From assembly GCA_022641835.1 (NCBI GenBank), contig CP048716.1:434001-498000 (forward strand): a stretch of DNA of 64,000 bases, in the 5' to 3' direction. This DNA is from Petasospora fabianii. Its lineage: Eukaryota; Ascomycota; Saccharomycetes; Phaffomycetales; Wickerhamomycetaceae. Shown here in pieces: positions 30,001 through 37,656 of the stretch. The stretch's first letter is position 1; each line of letters opens with the position of its first letter. The position numbers and the translations under genes were made by a program. A model generated the notes under the pieces. That model was not told the DNA's origin and searched no databases. It was given only the letters and a program-made list of their open reading frames with translations.

Positions 30001-31704
30001 TGGAAGTGGCTCAACTTGCTCGGGTGGTTGATATAAGGGCTCATTGACAATTGGGGCTCGAGTCTGTGGGCTATGTTCCTGAATAGGTTCGTTGTGTGTA
30101 AGCTTCTTTAATGGGTTGAGGAAGGCCAACTTCCTCGAAGCACTAGAGTCTGATCTTTGTTGCCTTGGTTGAACCTCAGGAAGGGCTTTTTCCTTCTTGG
30201 ATCTGACTTTCTTTTTGGATTGCTTTGGCACCTCTTCTGGCATACCATCAAGCATTGATGTGTAGTTGGGCTGTGACACTTTTCTCACCTTTGGCTTCTC
30301 AGGCAATGGAGGTTGATGGTTTCTAACATTGGCATGAGTGTTTTGTTCTTCAACAATGATCCACTTTTTGAACCCATCAAAGACAACCTCGGAGATCAAT
30401 GCTCTTCCAAACAACTTTTTCTTTGTTACAGTCTCCTCAAATGACATACTTGCCAGCCAAGACCAAATAAAGTAGTCATCCAGCGATACCCTTGACACCG
30501 TCACCGTTGTTTGTGGTTCTCTCGATTTTGTTGGTGTATTGTATTCTGGCCAACCTGACTTTAAGGCCGAATCTTTTGGCTTTTGACACATGGCCTCGAT
30601 GATTCTTCTCGATTCTGAAGACAGCTTATTCAAGATATTATCATCACTTCGACATAGAGATTTCAAAAGGGCAAAGTCCTCCTTTGCCTCAAACATATCT
30701 GGGTTGTCAAAAGTCAAGACTTTTGGTACCCTATTGAGCATTTCCATAGGGGAGACGGACATAACATTTGTCTTGATTGTGACAAGAGGTACACTGACTA
30801 ACGTCGTGGAGGAGTAAGTCATATCTGGAGGTGGGTATGAGTTGGAGGCCAGTAGGGCCTGTAATGTTCTAGGCAGTTGTAACTTTGTTGAATGATCATC
30901 GGGCAGCATAGATCTGAGGAATGATAACAAGAGATGGAACATAGCGTCAGCAGAAGGTAACCAGTCACGAAGACCATCAACAAACGTGTTCTCTGTTGGG
31001 TCAAGACGAGACTTGGTCAAGTTTACAGTATCTGGTGGGCCATGGAACGCCCAAATACCAGCCATTTTTGCAATCTTACGGCCACTCAATTGGTTGTCCT
31101 TGGAGTTGGCAGCAAACGAGACAATGAGGTCCAAGAAGTCGTACACGATGGATGCATGAGATGGGGAGGAGAGGCATTGAGGCATGAATTCCAGGAATGC
31201 CTTTTTAGGATAGTTATCCCTTTGTTCTAGTTTCTTGAACGAGTCGTATGCATCCCATCCAACGATTGCGTTCATTGGAAGACGAGCCCAAAGATATTTG
31301 AGAGCAGCAACGAGAGTGAACTCATCCGTGTTCTTGACGCACTTATCAATGATAGTTTGCTTAGCCGGGAGTGATCCGTTGGGGATCACCGTCGCAAGGA
31401 ACTCTGTGAGCTTGTGGTCATCTGCCTTTGGTCTAAATGCTAAAAGCACAAGTGGTGTCTTGACACCTTTGATCTTGAGCTCCTGAGTGATGGAATGTAT
31501 CAGGCCACGGACGTCATTGCGTGAAAACTCGTGTTGAAACACATCTGAGTCGTCATGCTGATGGCCCTTGGGCATAGGAAGTGGTTTCGTATCGTTGTGT
31601 AGCACCGTCTTGTTCTTCTGTGGACTCTGAGCGAGCTTGTTGCCCTTTGCCTCGAACTGCTTTGAGTGGTTGACGGGGACACCGAGGGAGTCTGTAGCCG
31701 TCAT
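27097..31704 (-). CDS. MSB1: Msb1-like morphogenesis scaffold, 1535 aa
   Basis: The largest gene here. The first 450 residues are globular and resemble the Msb1 N-terminal domain, with Val-Arg-Gly-Leu-Ile-His-Ser-Ile-Thr-Gln-Glu-Leu near residue 65 and Ala-Gly-Ile-Trp-Ala-Phe-His in the middle. Msb1 links Cdc42 and Rho1 signalling at the bud site. About 1000 residues follow of low complexity, rich in Gln, Pro, Ser and Tyr, including several Gln runs. The tail carries 11 pentapeptides Gly-Tyr-Pro-Pro-Gln/His and a basic end. S. cerevisiae Msb1 is shorter (about 1137). Identification rests on the N-terminal domain and on nearby IES4, MSB1's neighbour in S. cerevisiae; one SWIRM gene is inserted between them here. 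Confidence 0.65.
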   Translation of the reverse strand: MTATDSLGVPVNHSKQFEAKGNKLAQSPQKNKTVLHNDTKPLPMPKGHQHDDSDVFQHEFSRNDVRGLIHSITQELKIKGVKTPLVLLAFRPKADDHKLTEFLATVIPNGSLPAKQTIIDKCVKNTDEFTLVAALKYLWARLPMNAIVGWDAYDSFKKLEQRDNYPKKAFLEFMPQCLSSPSHASIVYDFLDLIVSFAANSKDNQLSGRKIAKMAGIWAFHGPPDTVNLTKSRLDPTENTFVDGLRDWLPSADAMFHLLLSFLRSMLPDDHSTKLQLPRTLQALLASNSYPPPDMTYSSTTLVSVPLVTIKTNVMSVSPMEMLNRVPKVLTFDNPDMFEAKEDFALLKSLCRSDDNILNKLSSESRRIIEAMCQKPKDSALKSGWPEYNTPTKSREPQTTVTVSRVSLDDYFIWSWLASMSFEETVTKKKLFGRALISEVVFDGFKKWIIVEEQNTHANVRNHQPPLPEKPKVRKVSQPNYTSMLDGMPEEVPKQSKKKVRSKKEKALPEVQPRQQRSDSSASRKLAFLNPLKKLTHNEPIQEHSPQTRAPIVNEPLYQPPEQVEPLPEIETNQYRLSIPLESFGFDDQTVSNPSNTAPQEQYHSLAPQSNAYPQYHYDQHQDQEYNYWSSEPRRSLAPPHPNQNTTHDIQQAVAQIDHSYDDNSNNNYMEPPAQPYNTVEYRRSIENLTSMVDHMTVQVGQVETKLGKQQHAPMWDVEIPLPQNEQVNQNGYSQYDGGQEYGQQQPYEEPSQHEYGQPIQQQQQQQQYDEQVQQSVQQQQHQYSEPQPPTPVSKALLSLLDVGSEKPRRKPPTPVIEQDLQSASGSSVYGPTPTAINTPSFPQTTETDNGPQMFTNTIPGTNGHPVETEGYVKKEDVPMIHVPQPKRQSQEVGGGHVQGRSMIDDLEYQSQQHQQQQHQQDEYQEYRRQTDEYPSDQRYSHATTAHDSFYSTETLQRGETPYTDASEMKSPERMSPQGNQSSHREDRNSGKYPESIIDSYQISTTSSPQKGSQQGSPVKNSTQNSTQTMDAIRAAQMKASMALSLSDARYIPEPDFDDVPDVPSPLPKSPLLQQKALPVSPNGNVSRQSIDPVPVLSPGKGEHTDSLPTQVRHVSPEGSVPQSVPRSQRKAPATSPVRDKQRLSQGVEPQQEYGYVQPSPQKQQKQQAPPQQPQYPPQSAQGPPQSQLQPQHYPPQPVQAHYPSQQKRQPSPQNRQPSPQNPQNRQSSPNRPVVGQNAAVTPQKGPPGSGPYGAVSPVGQSVANNGGHQFTTPNRPQNLAPPQSGDHSGAHRMSPASSFESRGSSSPYRQQGGAYPPPPSSQNGYGKPSVHPPHPQNIPPAPYAQRNGNSSAQSLTVPQGAPHQNSPANSGRARSATGGQDQYPPVRPGTSPGRPRGRSPQHSGPPQGYYPPPQGYPPQGYPPQGYPPHGYPPQGYPPQGYPPQGYPPQGYPPQGYPPQGYPPQGYPPQGWYPPPQGYYPPGPGSVSSSKTSTKPTASEMAMAGIPSGVATHRAAKKMDKKNMRNALTQGDFGI
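27301..27465 (-). repeat. 15-bp minisatellite coding Gly-Tyr-Pro-Pro-Gln
   Basis: Eleven in-frame 15-base units encode the pentapeptide tail of the MSB1-like protein; one unit reads His in place of Gln. Synonymous third positions vary between units, so the repeat is not freshly amplified. Confidence 0.95.
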
Positions 31705-32432
31705 TACGTGCAGAGCTGTAGAAGTAATTTTGTTTTGCTTCGGCGTAATACCAGTGGCTACTGGGTTGAGTGGAATGCAGCACGGCGGTTCTGATCACAG
31801 TTCTGATCTGTACAGAGCTGGGTAATGCTATAGGATCGGCTAGTGAGCCCTTGAAGACGGCGGAGTCGGAAAAAAAGCGATGATCTAGCAAATTACCGTG
31901 GGCGGTATGTCTGACAATGAGTGTAAGCCGGATCAAGTGTCACGTTGATTAACAAGATGGAAGGAAACGCTTCAATGATGAGCCAAACTACTTAACCGCC
32001 CTGTTGACAGCGGGTTTTTTTTGTTTTTGTTTCGGCTGTGCGCGTCAGCGAGGCGCTGATCAATGATGACGCGTTTGGTGCTCGGGTGTTTAAGCCTGGA
32101 ATTTAGCTATTTAATTGTACTAAACCTTTGTATTATTTGTTATGTGGTTTGTTTAACGGGGTGAATAGTAACCAAATAACCTTAGCGATGAATTCTACCT
32201 CTTCCACACTGGTCTCTACAGAACACTTCCAGCTGCCAGCTGCCAAGTTGTCAAGTGCTAACTAAGCGAATTCCGGGGGCCCTCGGCCGAGAAAGCCGAG
32301 AGTCCGGAGATCGAAATTTCTCTCGTCCATCGCGATGAGTAAAAACCATTGGTTTGAACTTTTCAATTCTGGTGGGAAAGTCTGGGGTAACTGAACTAGG
32401 AAGAGGACACAGAGAGAAACAGACAAAACACA
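31705..32432. other. Divergent promoter MSB1-like / ATP11
   Basis: 728 bases between two divergent starts. A GC-rich patch near 32035-32075 contains GCGCGTC, GGCGC and an ACGCGT at 32069-32074. No gene supported. Confidence 0.6.
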
Positions 32433-33353
32433 ATGCTCAGAACAAGTAAGCTTTCCCTGTTGAGATCCCTCCCGGGTTTCCGCCAGACACGCGGTGCCGT
32501 GTGTACCAATATTCGTTACATCCAACGCTCGTCAAAGGAGGATGTTGTGGAGAAGTACCGCTCCAAGCTCGAGCAAAAGGCCAAGGAAGTCGGTGCTCGT
32601 GACATTGGAGAACTAAAGGAGAAACTCAAGGATACCATTGAGGAGAAGCGCAAGGAGTTTGCCAAGATTGATCCGTTAAGAGAGCTCGAGGAGCATGAGA
32701 GGAAACAGGCTGAATTGGCAAAGCAAAAGAAAGCTACTCAACACAAACTTAGAGATCCCAGATCGCCAGAGATCCCAGAGGCACCATACAAGACCATGAA
32801 CTCTTTTGTTGCCGTTGATAAGATGAAGGACCTCACGGCACAGGAGATTGAATTCATCTGGAGAGCCCGTTTCCAAAACAAGGACGATACTCTTCTCTCA
32901 ATTATTCCAACAGACGTTTTCGCCAAACTTTATAAGAATGCCCGTGAGAACCCAGCTTTTGTGCTCCCATTGCCCCGTGAAGGTGACGGTATGGACATGC
33001 ACTACGTCCAGTGGGCCTTTGTCGGACCAAACACCGTTCATTGCATGTTCACCACCTTGATGGAGTACAAAGTTCACAAGGAGTATGCCCGTCCACACAC
33101 CACTCTATCGTTCCACACAGAGCTCCAGCAGGACAAGGGAGTCGTGTTGATGAACGGTACTGTAGAGAAGGATGCTGCTGTTACCGTTCCAGAGTCTCAG
33201 TTGCTCTTGCTCAATGTGCAGAGATTCTACGGTGCCATGGCTGATACGCCAGTGGCCAAGAGACGTTTGCAACTCTTGAAGGACTTCACCGCGGGCTCAT
33301 CTGACTTCACAGTGGATAAGCTCATCGAGGAGGCACAATCTTTGGAGAACTAG
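32433..33353 (+). CDS. ATP11: F1-ATPase assembly chaperone Atp11
   Basis: 306 residues. Atp11 is a mitochondrial matrix chaperone that holds the free beta subunit during F1 assembly. The N-terminus is an Arg-rich, acid-free presequence of about 30 residues. A charged helical region spans about residues 35-110, followed by the conserved ATP11 fold starting near Ala-Pro-Tyr-Lys-Thr-Met-Asn-Ser-Phe and including Ile-Glu-Phe-Ile-Trp-Arg-Ala-Arg-Phe. Length is close to that of the S. cerevisiae protein. PHA2 follows on the same strand 192 bases downstream, an arrangement also seen in S. cerevisiae (ATP11 then PHA2). Confidence 0.95.
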   Translation: MLRTSKLSLLRSLPGFRQTRGAVCTNIRYIQRSSKEDVVEKYRSKLEQKAKEVGARDIGELKEKLKDTIEEKRKEFAKIDPLRELEEHERKQAELAKQKKATQHKLRDPRSPEIPEAPYKTMNSFVAVDKMKDLTAQEIEFIWRARFQNKDDTLLSIIPTDVFAKLYKNARENPAFVLPLPREGDGMDMHYVQWAFVGPNTVHCMFTTLMEYKVHKEYARPHTTLSFHTELQQDKGVVLMNGTVEKDAAVTVPESQLLLLNVQRFYGAMADTPVAKRRLQLLKDFTAGSSDFTVDKLIEEAQSLEN

Positions 33354-33545
33354 ATTTGACATGAAAATATGTATATATTCCCTTTTCTGCTAATGTAAAC
33401 TGTAGTGCTTGTTGAGGCGTCGTCGATCTCCGCGCCGCCGAAGATGAAAAATGGATAATGAATCAGACTGACTAAACTCGAATCTAAACAACTTTGCGTG
33501 GAGAGATAGATCTCAACAAGACTATCCCACTAATCTTTTACTAAC

Positions 33546-34430
33546 ATGTCTGGTCCTCGAGTCGCCTACCTCGGTCCAGAGGGAACATATACGCACCAGG
33601 CTGCTCTCCAAGAATTTGGCAAATCAGCAACACTGTTACCACAACGCAGTATCAAAGACTGTCTCTCCACTGTTGAGTCAGGCAATGCTGACTACTCTGT
33701 GGTTCCATTTGAAAACTCGACTAATGGACAAGTTGCACTGACGTATGACCTGCTTCGTGATTGGATTGTTCGTGATCCATCAAGCACAATCACTGTGGCA
33801 TATGAGCAGTTTGTCGCTATCCATCACTGTATTCTGTCCCATGCTAAGAAAATTGAGGACATCAAGAAGATATACACGCATCCTCAGGCGTGGGGACAGG
33901 TGACGGAATGGCTTGGACAATGGCCAGAGTTGGAGAAGATCGATTCTAGTAGTACTTCAAAAGCTGCAGAGATTGCCAGTGTGGAAGGTGAAGAAGTTGC
34001 CGCTATTGCTAGTGAATACGCTGCTATTGTGCACAACATTCCAATTCTCAAAAGAAATGTGGAAAACATCAAGAATAACACAACGAGATTCCTTGTACTG
34101 ACGAGTAACCGAGATGAAAAGGCTCTTGCTGAGCTTAAGAAGAAATTGCCAGAGAAATTTGTCACACTTGTCGCTTTCACCGTGGAACATGACGATCCTG
34201 GTGCACTGGCGGGTGCATTGGGAACCCTGACCGAACATGGTATCTCGATGACGAGTATCACATCGAGGCCATCGACTACAAGACCATGGCATTATGTGTT
34301 CTTCATCGAATTTTGGTGTCCAGGATTGAACAAACTCGATACTGTGATTGCAGATTTTGAAAAGAAATGCTTAGATATTAGAGTGTTGGGATCCTTCCCA
34401 AGATCTCAAAGATACTACGGAGAAGATTGA
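33546..34430 (+). CDS. PHA2: Prephenate dehydratase
   Basis: 294 residues. Converts prephenate to phenylpyruvate in phenylalanine synthesis. The catalytic domain (residues 1 to about 190) begins Val-Ala-Tyr-Leu-Gly-Pro-Glu-Gly-Thr-Tyr and contains Val-Val-Pro-Phe-Glu-Asn-Ser (52-58) and the catalytic Thr-Arg-Phe motif (Asn-Asn-Thr-Thr-Arg-Phe-Leu-Val-Leu). An ACT domain fills the C-terminus, with Gly-Ala-Leu-Ala-Gly-Ala-Leu-Gly-Thr-Leu and Thr-Ser-Arg-Pro-Ser, as expected for feedback by phenylalanine. It converges on HRT1 with about 260 bases between the ends. Confidence 0.96.
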   Translation: MSGPRVAYLGPEGTYTHQAALQEFGKSATLLPQRSIKDCLSTVESGNADYSVVPFENSTNGQVALTYDLLRDWIVRDPSSTITVAYEQFVAIHHCILSHAKKIEDIKKIYTHPQAWGQVTEWLGQWPELEKIDSSSTSKAAEIASVEGEEVAAIASEYAAIVHNIPILKRNVENIKNNTTRFLVLTSNRDEKALAELKKKLPEKFVTLVAFTVEHDDPGALAGALGTLTEHGISMTSITSRPSTTRPWHYVFFIEFWCPGLNKLDTVIADFEKKCLDIRVLGSFPRSQRYYGED

Positions 34431-34691
34431 AAATGGGGACTCTATTAAAAGCATTTGTACGTTGCATTGACACATGTGGAAATCGTAAGAACAAAGTCGT
34501 AGCTGGATGATAGGGGGGTAGGAGTCGGTCATCGCCATACCAAATCAAATAAAAAGAGCACCCGATGTGCCAGAGAAATGAAAGAATAGGGCAATAGTCA
34601 GTTGTCTTCTGTGTTGTGGAGTGAGAGCGATGATGATGACTGTTATTGTGAGAGGATGTAATTGTAAAGGAGAGAGAAAAAGGGTCCCTCC

Positions 34692-35169
34692 TCACTTACC
34701 ATACTTCTGGTAGCTCCATTCCCTGTTATCCAACGGGCACACGTTACGAGACTTGAGCCATCTCGAGATACAGTGCATGTGGAAGGCGTGATTACATTCT
34801 CCCCATGCGGCAACACACTCAGGTTCCTCATTCATTGATTGGGGCTGACATTCGATACATGGCTCCATCAAATGATTTCTGCAAATGGCGCAAGTGTCCA
34901 CCACAATATCCCATGACCAGAACGCCACAGCAGTCCATTTTCTCACCTCAAACCTCTTCTTCCCGTCTTTTGGTCCATGTGAGTGCGTGTGCGTGTGTGT
35001 GTGTGAGGGTGTGTGTGTATGTTCTGGTTCTGTTGGTGCTGTTAAAGGACCTGTTAGTAAAAGTCTCGTACTAGGATCCCGATGGCAACTGAACCACGCG
35101 GGGGAAAGCAAAGAAAATTGCAGTCTGAGGGCACTTACCAGGCACATCAATATCCATAGCGTCACTCAT
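34692..35169 (-). CDS. HRT1: RING-H2 subunit of SCF/cullin ligases, Rbx1 type, two exons
   Basis: Exon 1 is 35139-35169 and exon 2 most likely 34692-35038, giving 125 residues. The 100-base intron has a GTAAGT donor and a TACTAAC branch. Two AG acceptors 9 bases apart (after TTTAACAG or CCAACAG) both keep the frame. The RING-H2 domain is complete: Cys-Ala-Ile-Cys-Arg-Asn-His, Cys-Ile-Glu-Cys, Cys-Asn-His-Ala-Phe-His, Cys-Pro-Leu-Asp. It binds Cdc53 and recruits the E2. An unusual His/Thr-rich stretch, coded by a CA microsatellite, lies between the acidic N-terminus and the conserved Lys-Arg-Phe-Glu-Val-Arg-Lys-Trp. It ends Tyr-Gly-Lys, close to Tyr-Gly-His of human RBX1. Confidence 0.93.
34981..35020 (-). 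repeat. Coding (CA)n microsatellite in HRT1
   Basis: An interrupted CA/GT dinucleotide tract inside HRT1 exon 2. Read on the minus strand it gives alternating His-Thr with Ser and Pro interruptions. It probably varies in length between strains. Confidence 0.85.
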
Positions 35170-35547
35170 CGTTGTAATATAGGCTCTTCGGAAGTCTATG
35201 GAAGTGATCAAGTTGGTTAAAGTAGAGGTTTGTAATCGACCGCCCGCGCTGAGATATTTTGATTTCAACTGTGCGCGAAACGCCACTTCGGACCACAACT
35301 CAACCTGAAGGGTGTCACTTTATCACTTTATCTTATTTTGCTTTCTGAGGAAAGGGTGACTCTATTTGTGTGTGGTTATGGACTTTTCTTTTCTTGGCAC
35401 AAGCTGACCCCATGTGAAGCTGGTTATTTGCTCCCATCGAAGAATACGCCATCACTTCGGGACTAAAGGTCTAGGTATGTCTATATACTACAGCAATACA
35501 TATTTCTGATAACCCACCACATTTTATTCCGATGCAGTAGCAAATGC
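35170..35547. other. Intergenic region HRT1 / MED7
   Basis: 378 bases with the HRT1 promoter and MED7 3' flank. No coding frame or RNA gene seen. Confidence 0.6.
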
Positions 35548-36258
35548 TCAAGCAGTCTCGGTGACCCTCCCGTCACCTACTGGCTCCTCTGTCAATCGCG
35601 TCTCATCGTTAGCAGCCTCCTGATCATCCGTCTCCTTTGGCGTCTTACCATCAACGTACTGCTCTACTAGTGCCTTAACCTTGTCTTCAACCTCCTTACA
35701 CGTCTTTTCAATCTCTGTAATTTCATTCTTTTTCGTCTCAATCTGATTCTCCAGTAATAATATCAAACTCTCCCTCGATTGATGAGGTCTATACTCGTTT
35801 AACAAATGATGAATATTGATCAGCAACGTTCTAATATGTTCCAACTTTGTAGAGAATTCATGTGGTGCAATTCCCATCACACCGGTAACTTCGAGAAAGT
35901 TTAACAAGAGTGACTTTAGTAGCTTTTTCAACTCATCAATCTTAAACTGAGAGTCTTCACCTCCTTGTAATGCAACATCTCGATACAATTGTGGAATCCC
36001 CTGGTCTTCAAGCTTTGGTATCTTATCGGCAAAGTTCCATAATGATCCAAAAGATCGGTATGTCTCCCCCGTCGGTTGCGTTGGCGGTATCAGAAATTCA
36101 AGATGTGACTCTTCCTGTGGAATTGAGAGTGAAGTGTCCGGTTGGCCAGGGTTGGCATCTCGTAGTTGTTGAAGTTTGTCGAGGTTCTCAGACGTGAAGA
36201 ACTTGACATAAGGTGGTGGTGGCGGATACAGCGAGGAGATGAGTGTATCTTCGGACAT
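35548..36258 (-). CDS. MED7: Mediator middle-module subunit Med7
   Basis: 236 residues. Med7 is the scaffold of the Mediator middle module, pairing with Med21 and Med31. Hallmarks are the N-terminal Ser-Ser-Leu-Tyr-Pro-Pro-Pro-Pro-Pro-Tyr (Med31-binding part), Phe-Leu-Ile-Pro-Pro, Leu-Lys-Lys-Leu-Leu-Lys-Ser-Leu-Leu-Leu-Asn-Phe-Leu-Glu, and Ile-His-His-Leu-Leu-Asn-Glu-Tyr-Arg-Pro-His-Gln-Ser-Arg-Glu, nearly identical across fungi. The C-terminal helix pairs with Med21. Both length and start agree with S. cerevisiae Med7. A short upstream frame in the leader is noted separately. Confidence 0.97.
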   Translation of the reverse strand: MSEDTLISSLYPPPPPYVKFFTSENLDKLQQLRDANPGQPDTSLSIPQEESHLEFLIPPTQPTGETYRSFGSLWNFADKIPKLEDQGIPQLYRDVALQGGEDSQFKIDELKKLLKSLLLNFLEVTGVMGIAPHEFSTKLEHIRTLLINIHHLLNEYRPHQSRESLILLLENQIETKKNEITEIEKTCKEVEDKVKALVEQYVDGKTPKETDDQEAANDETRLTEEPVGDGRVTETA

Positions 36259-36543
36259 TTTAATTTGAAAAAGAAGTTATTCTCGAGGGAGATTGTCAGT
36301 GGTTACTGAGAAAGAGAAAGAGACAGAGAGACAGAGATCTAGAATTGTTTGAGTAGCTTACCAACTTTTGTCTGGGGATGAATCGCGAAGACGTGGCTCG
36401 GCTCTCGGGCACTCGGGCACTCTGCCATGGTGAGGACCTTGACCTAGGCTGTTGTTAGTCAATTCAGAAATCTCTTAAGCGATTATTGAGCTGGTAGTTA
36501 TCATTTTTATTTATTTATCGTATAAACATCTCGCGCTCTTGTT

Positions 36544-37656
36544 TCACAATTTGGAAACAGTCTTGACGTCAACTGGTGCATCATCGGTAACTAATACCTT
36601 GATGGAACCATTACGAGGATCAGAAGCCAATTTCAAAGCCTTATCTGCCTCCTCCAAATTAAACCTGTGTGTCACTAGGGATTCAACTTTGATTCTGCCA
36701 CTATGAATGAGCTTGATAACAGTTGGCCAACTATCATGATATCTGTTGATGAACTTGAGGTCAATCTCTGCAAGGGACAAGTGCATGAAGGGCAAGTTGC
36801 TAATAAAATCACGACCAACACCAATCACTAGCAATAATCCGGACCTTCTAACAACATAAGCCATGGTGTTTATGGATGACTCGACACCGGTACACTCCAA
36901 GACTTTTGGTGGCGCCTGGTATTCCGTCTCACCAAAGAGCTTCTTAATACACAAGCCGTTCTCCCTTTCAGATTTCTTAGTGTCAATCTTGTAAGTGATA
37001 GCATCTGAGACAAGGGTCTTTGCAAATTTCAATCTCTCCTCAGACAAATCCGTGATGACAATTGGAGTAGCACCTGAGGCTCTGGCAAGGAGTAAAGTGA
37101 CAAGACCAATTGGACCAGCACCTGCAATACAAACTGCTTCACCAACAGCAACCTGAGCTCTAGTAACACCATGATAACCAACGGAAACTGGCTCCACAAT
37201 GGCACCTTGTTCATATGTCATTGAATCTGGCAATTTATGAACGAATCGAGCGTCATGAACGAGATACCTCTGGATGGCACCTTGATATGGTGGTGTACCT
37301 ATGAAACGAACGTCTTCACACAAGTTATAATCACCTTGCATACACAAGAAACATTTGAGACATGGCATCTGTGGCTCAATTGCAACTCTATCGCCTGGTT
37401 TGACGTTGGTGACGCCTGGACCAACAGCGAGAATATCACCGGCTGACTCGTGGCCAAGGACACAGTCCTCGCGGATCACAAGGGTTCCAATCTTACCGTG
37501 TTTGAAGAAATGAACGTCAGATCCACAAATTCCCGTGACACGAGGATGCACAAGAACTTCACCTTCACGAAGACGAGGAATATCGTTATTCTGTCTCACG
37601 TGGATTTGGTGGTCTGGGGTACACTGTAGAGATGGGTTCTGGCAGGTCTGGCACAT
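36544..37656 (-). CDS. Zinc polyol dehydrogenase (sorbitol / L-arabinitol type)
   Basis: 370 residues of the medium-chain dehydrogenase family. Catalytic zinc ligands are Cys44 (Gly-Ile-Cys-Gly-Ser-Asp) and His69-Glu70, with Glu155 nearby. The structural zinc site is intact: Cys99, Cys102, Cys105 and Cys113. The Rossmann motif Gly-Ala-Gly-Pro-Ile-Gly lies at 179-184, and Asp203 after the second strand indicates NAD rather than NADP. It oxidises a polyol to a ketose; D-sorbitol, xylitol and L-arabinitol are all possible, and I lean to an L-arabinitol 4-dehydrogenase or sorbitol dehydrogenase from overall resemblance. An N-terminal Cys-rich start (Met-Cys-Gln-Thr-Cys) is unusual. Confidence 0.85.
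   Translation of the reverse strand: MCQTCQNPSLQCTPDHQIHVRQNNDIPRLREGEVLVHPRVTGICGSDVHFFKHGKIGTLVIREDCVLGHESAGDILAVGPGVTNVKPGDRVAIEPQMPCLKCFLCMQGDYNLCEDVRFIGTPPYQGAIQRYLVHDARFVHKLPDSMTYEQGAIVEPVSVGYHGVTRAQVAVGEAVCIAGAGPIGLVTLLLARASGATPIVITDLSEERLKFAKTLVSDAITYKIDTKKSERENGLCIKKLFGETEYQAPPKVLECTGVESSINTMAYVVRRSGLLLVIGVGRDFISNLPFMHLSLAEIDLKFINRYHDSWPTVIKLIHSGRIKVESLVTHRFNLEEADKALKLASDPRNGSIKVLVTDDAPVDVKTVSKL

Noticed and set aside
34561-34700. GTAAGT at the last codons of HRT1 as a second donor
   Set aside because: It overlaps the Gly-Lys-stop codons. No TACTAAC follows, and joining to either nearby AG does not give the expected Tyr-Gly-His/Arg end. The unspliced Tyr-Gly-Lys end is closer to the family.
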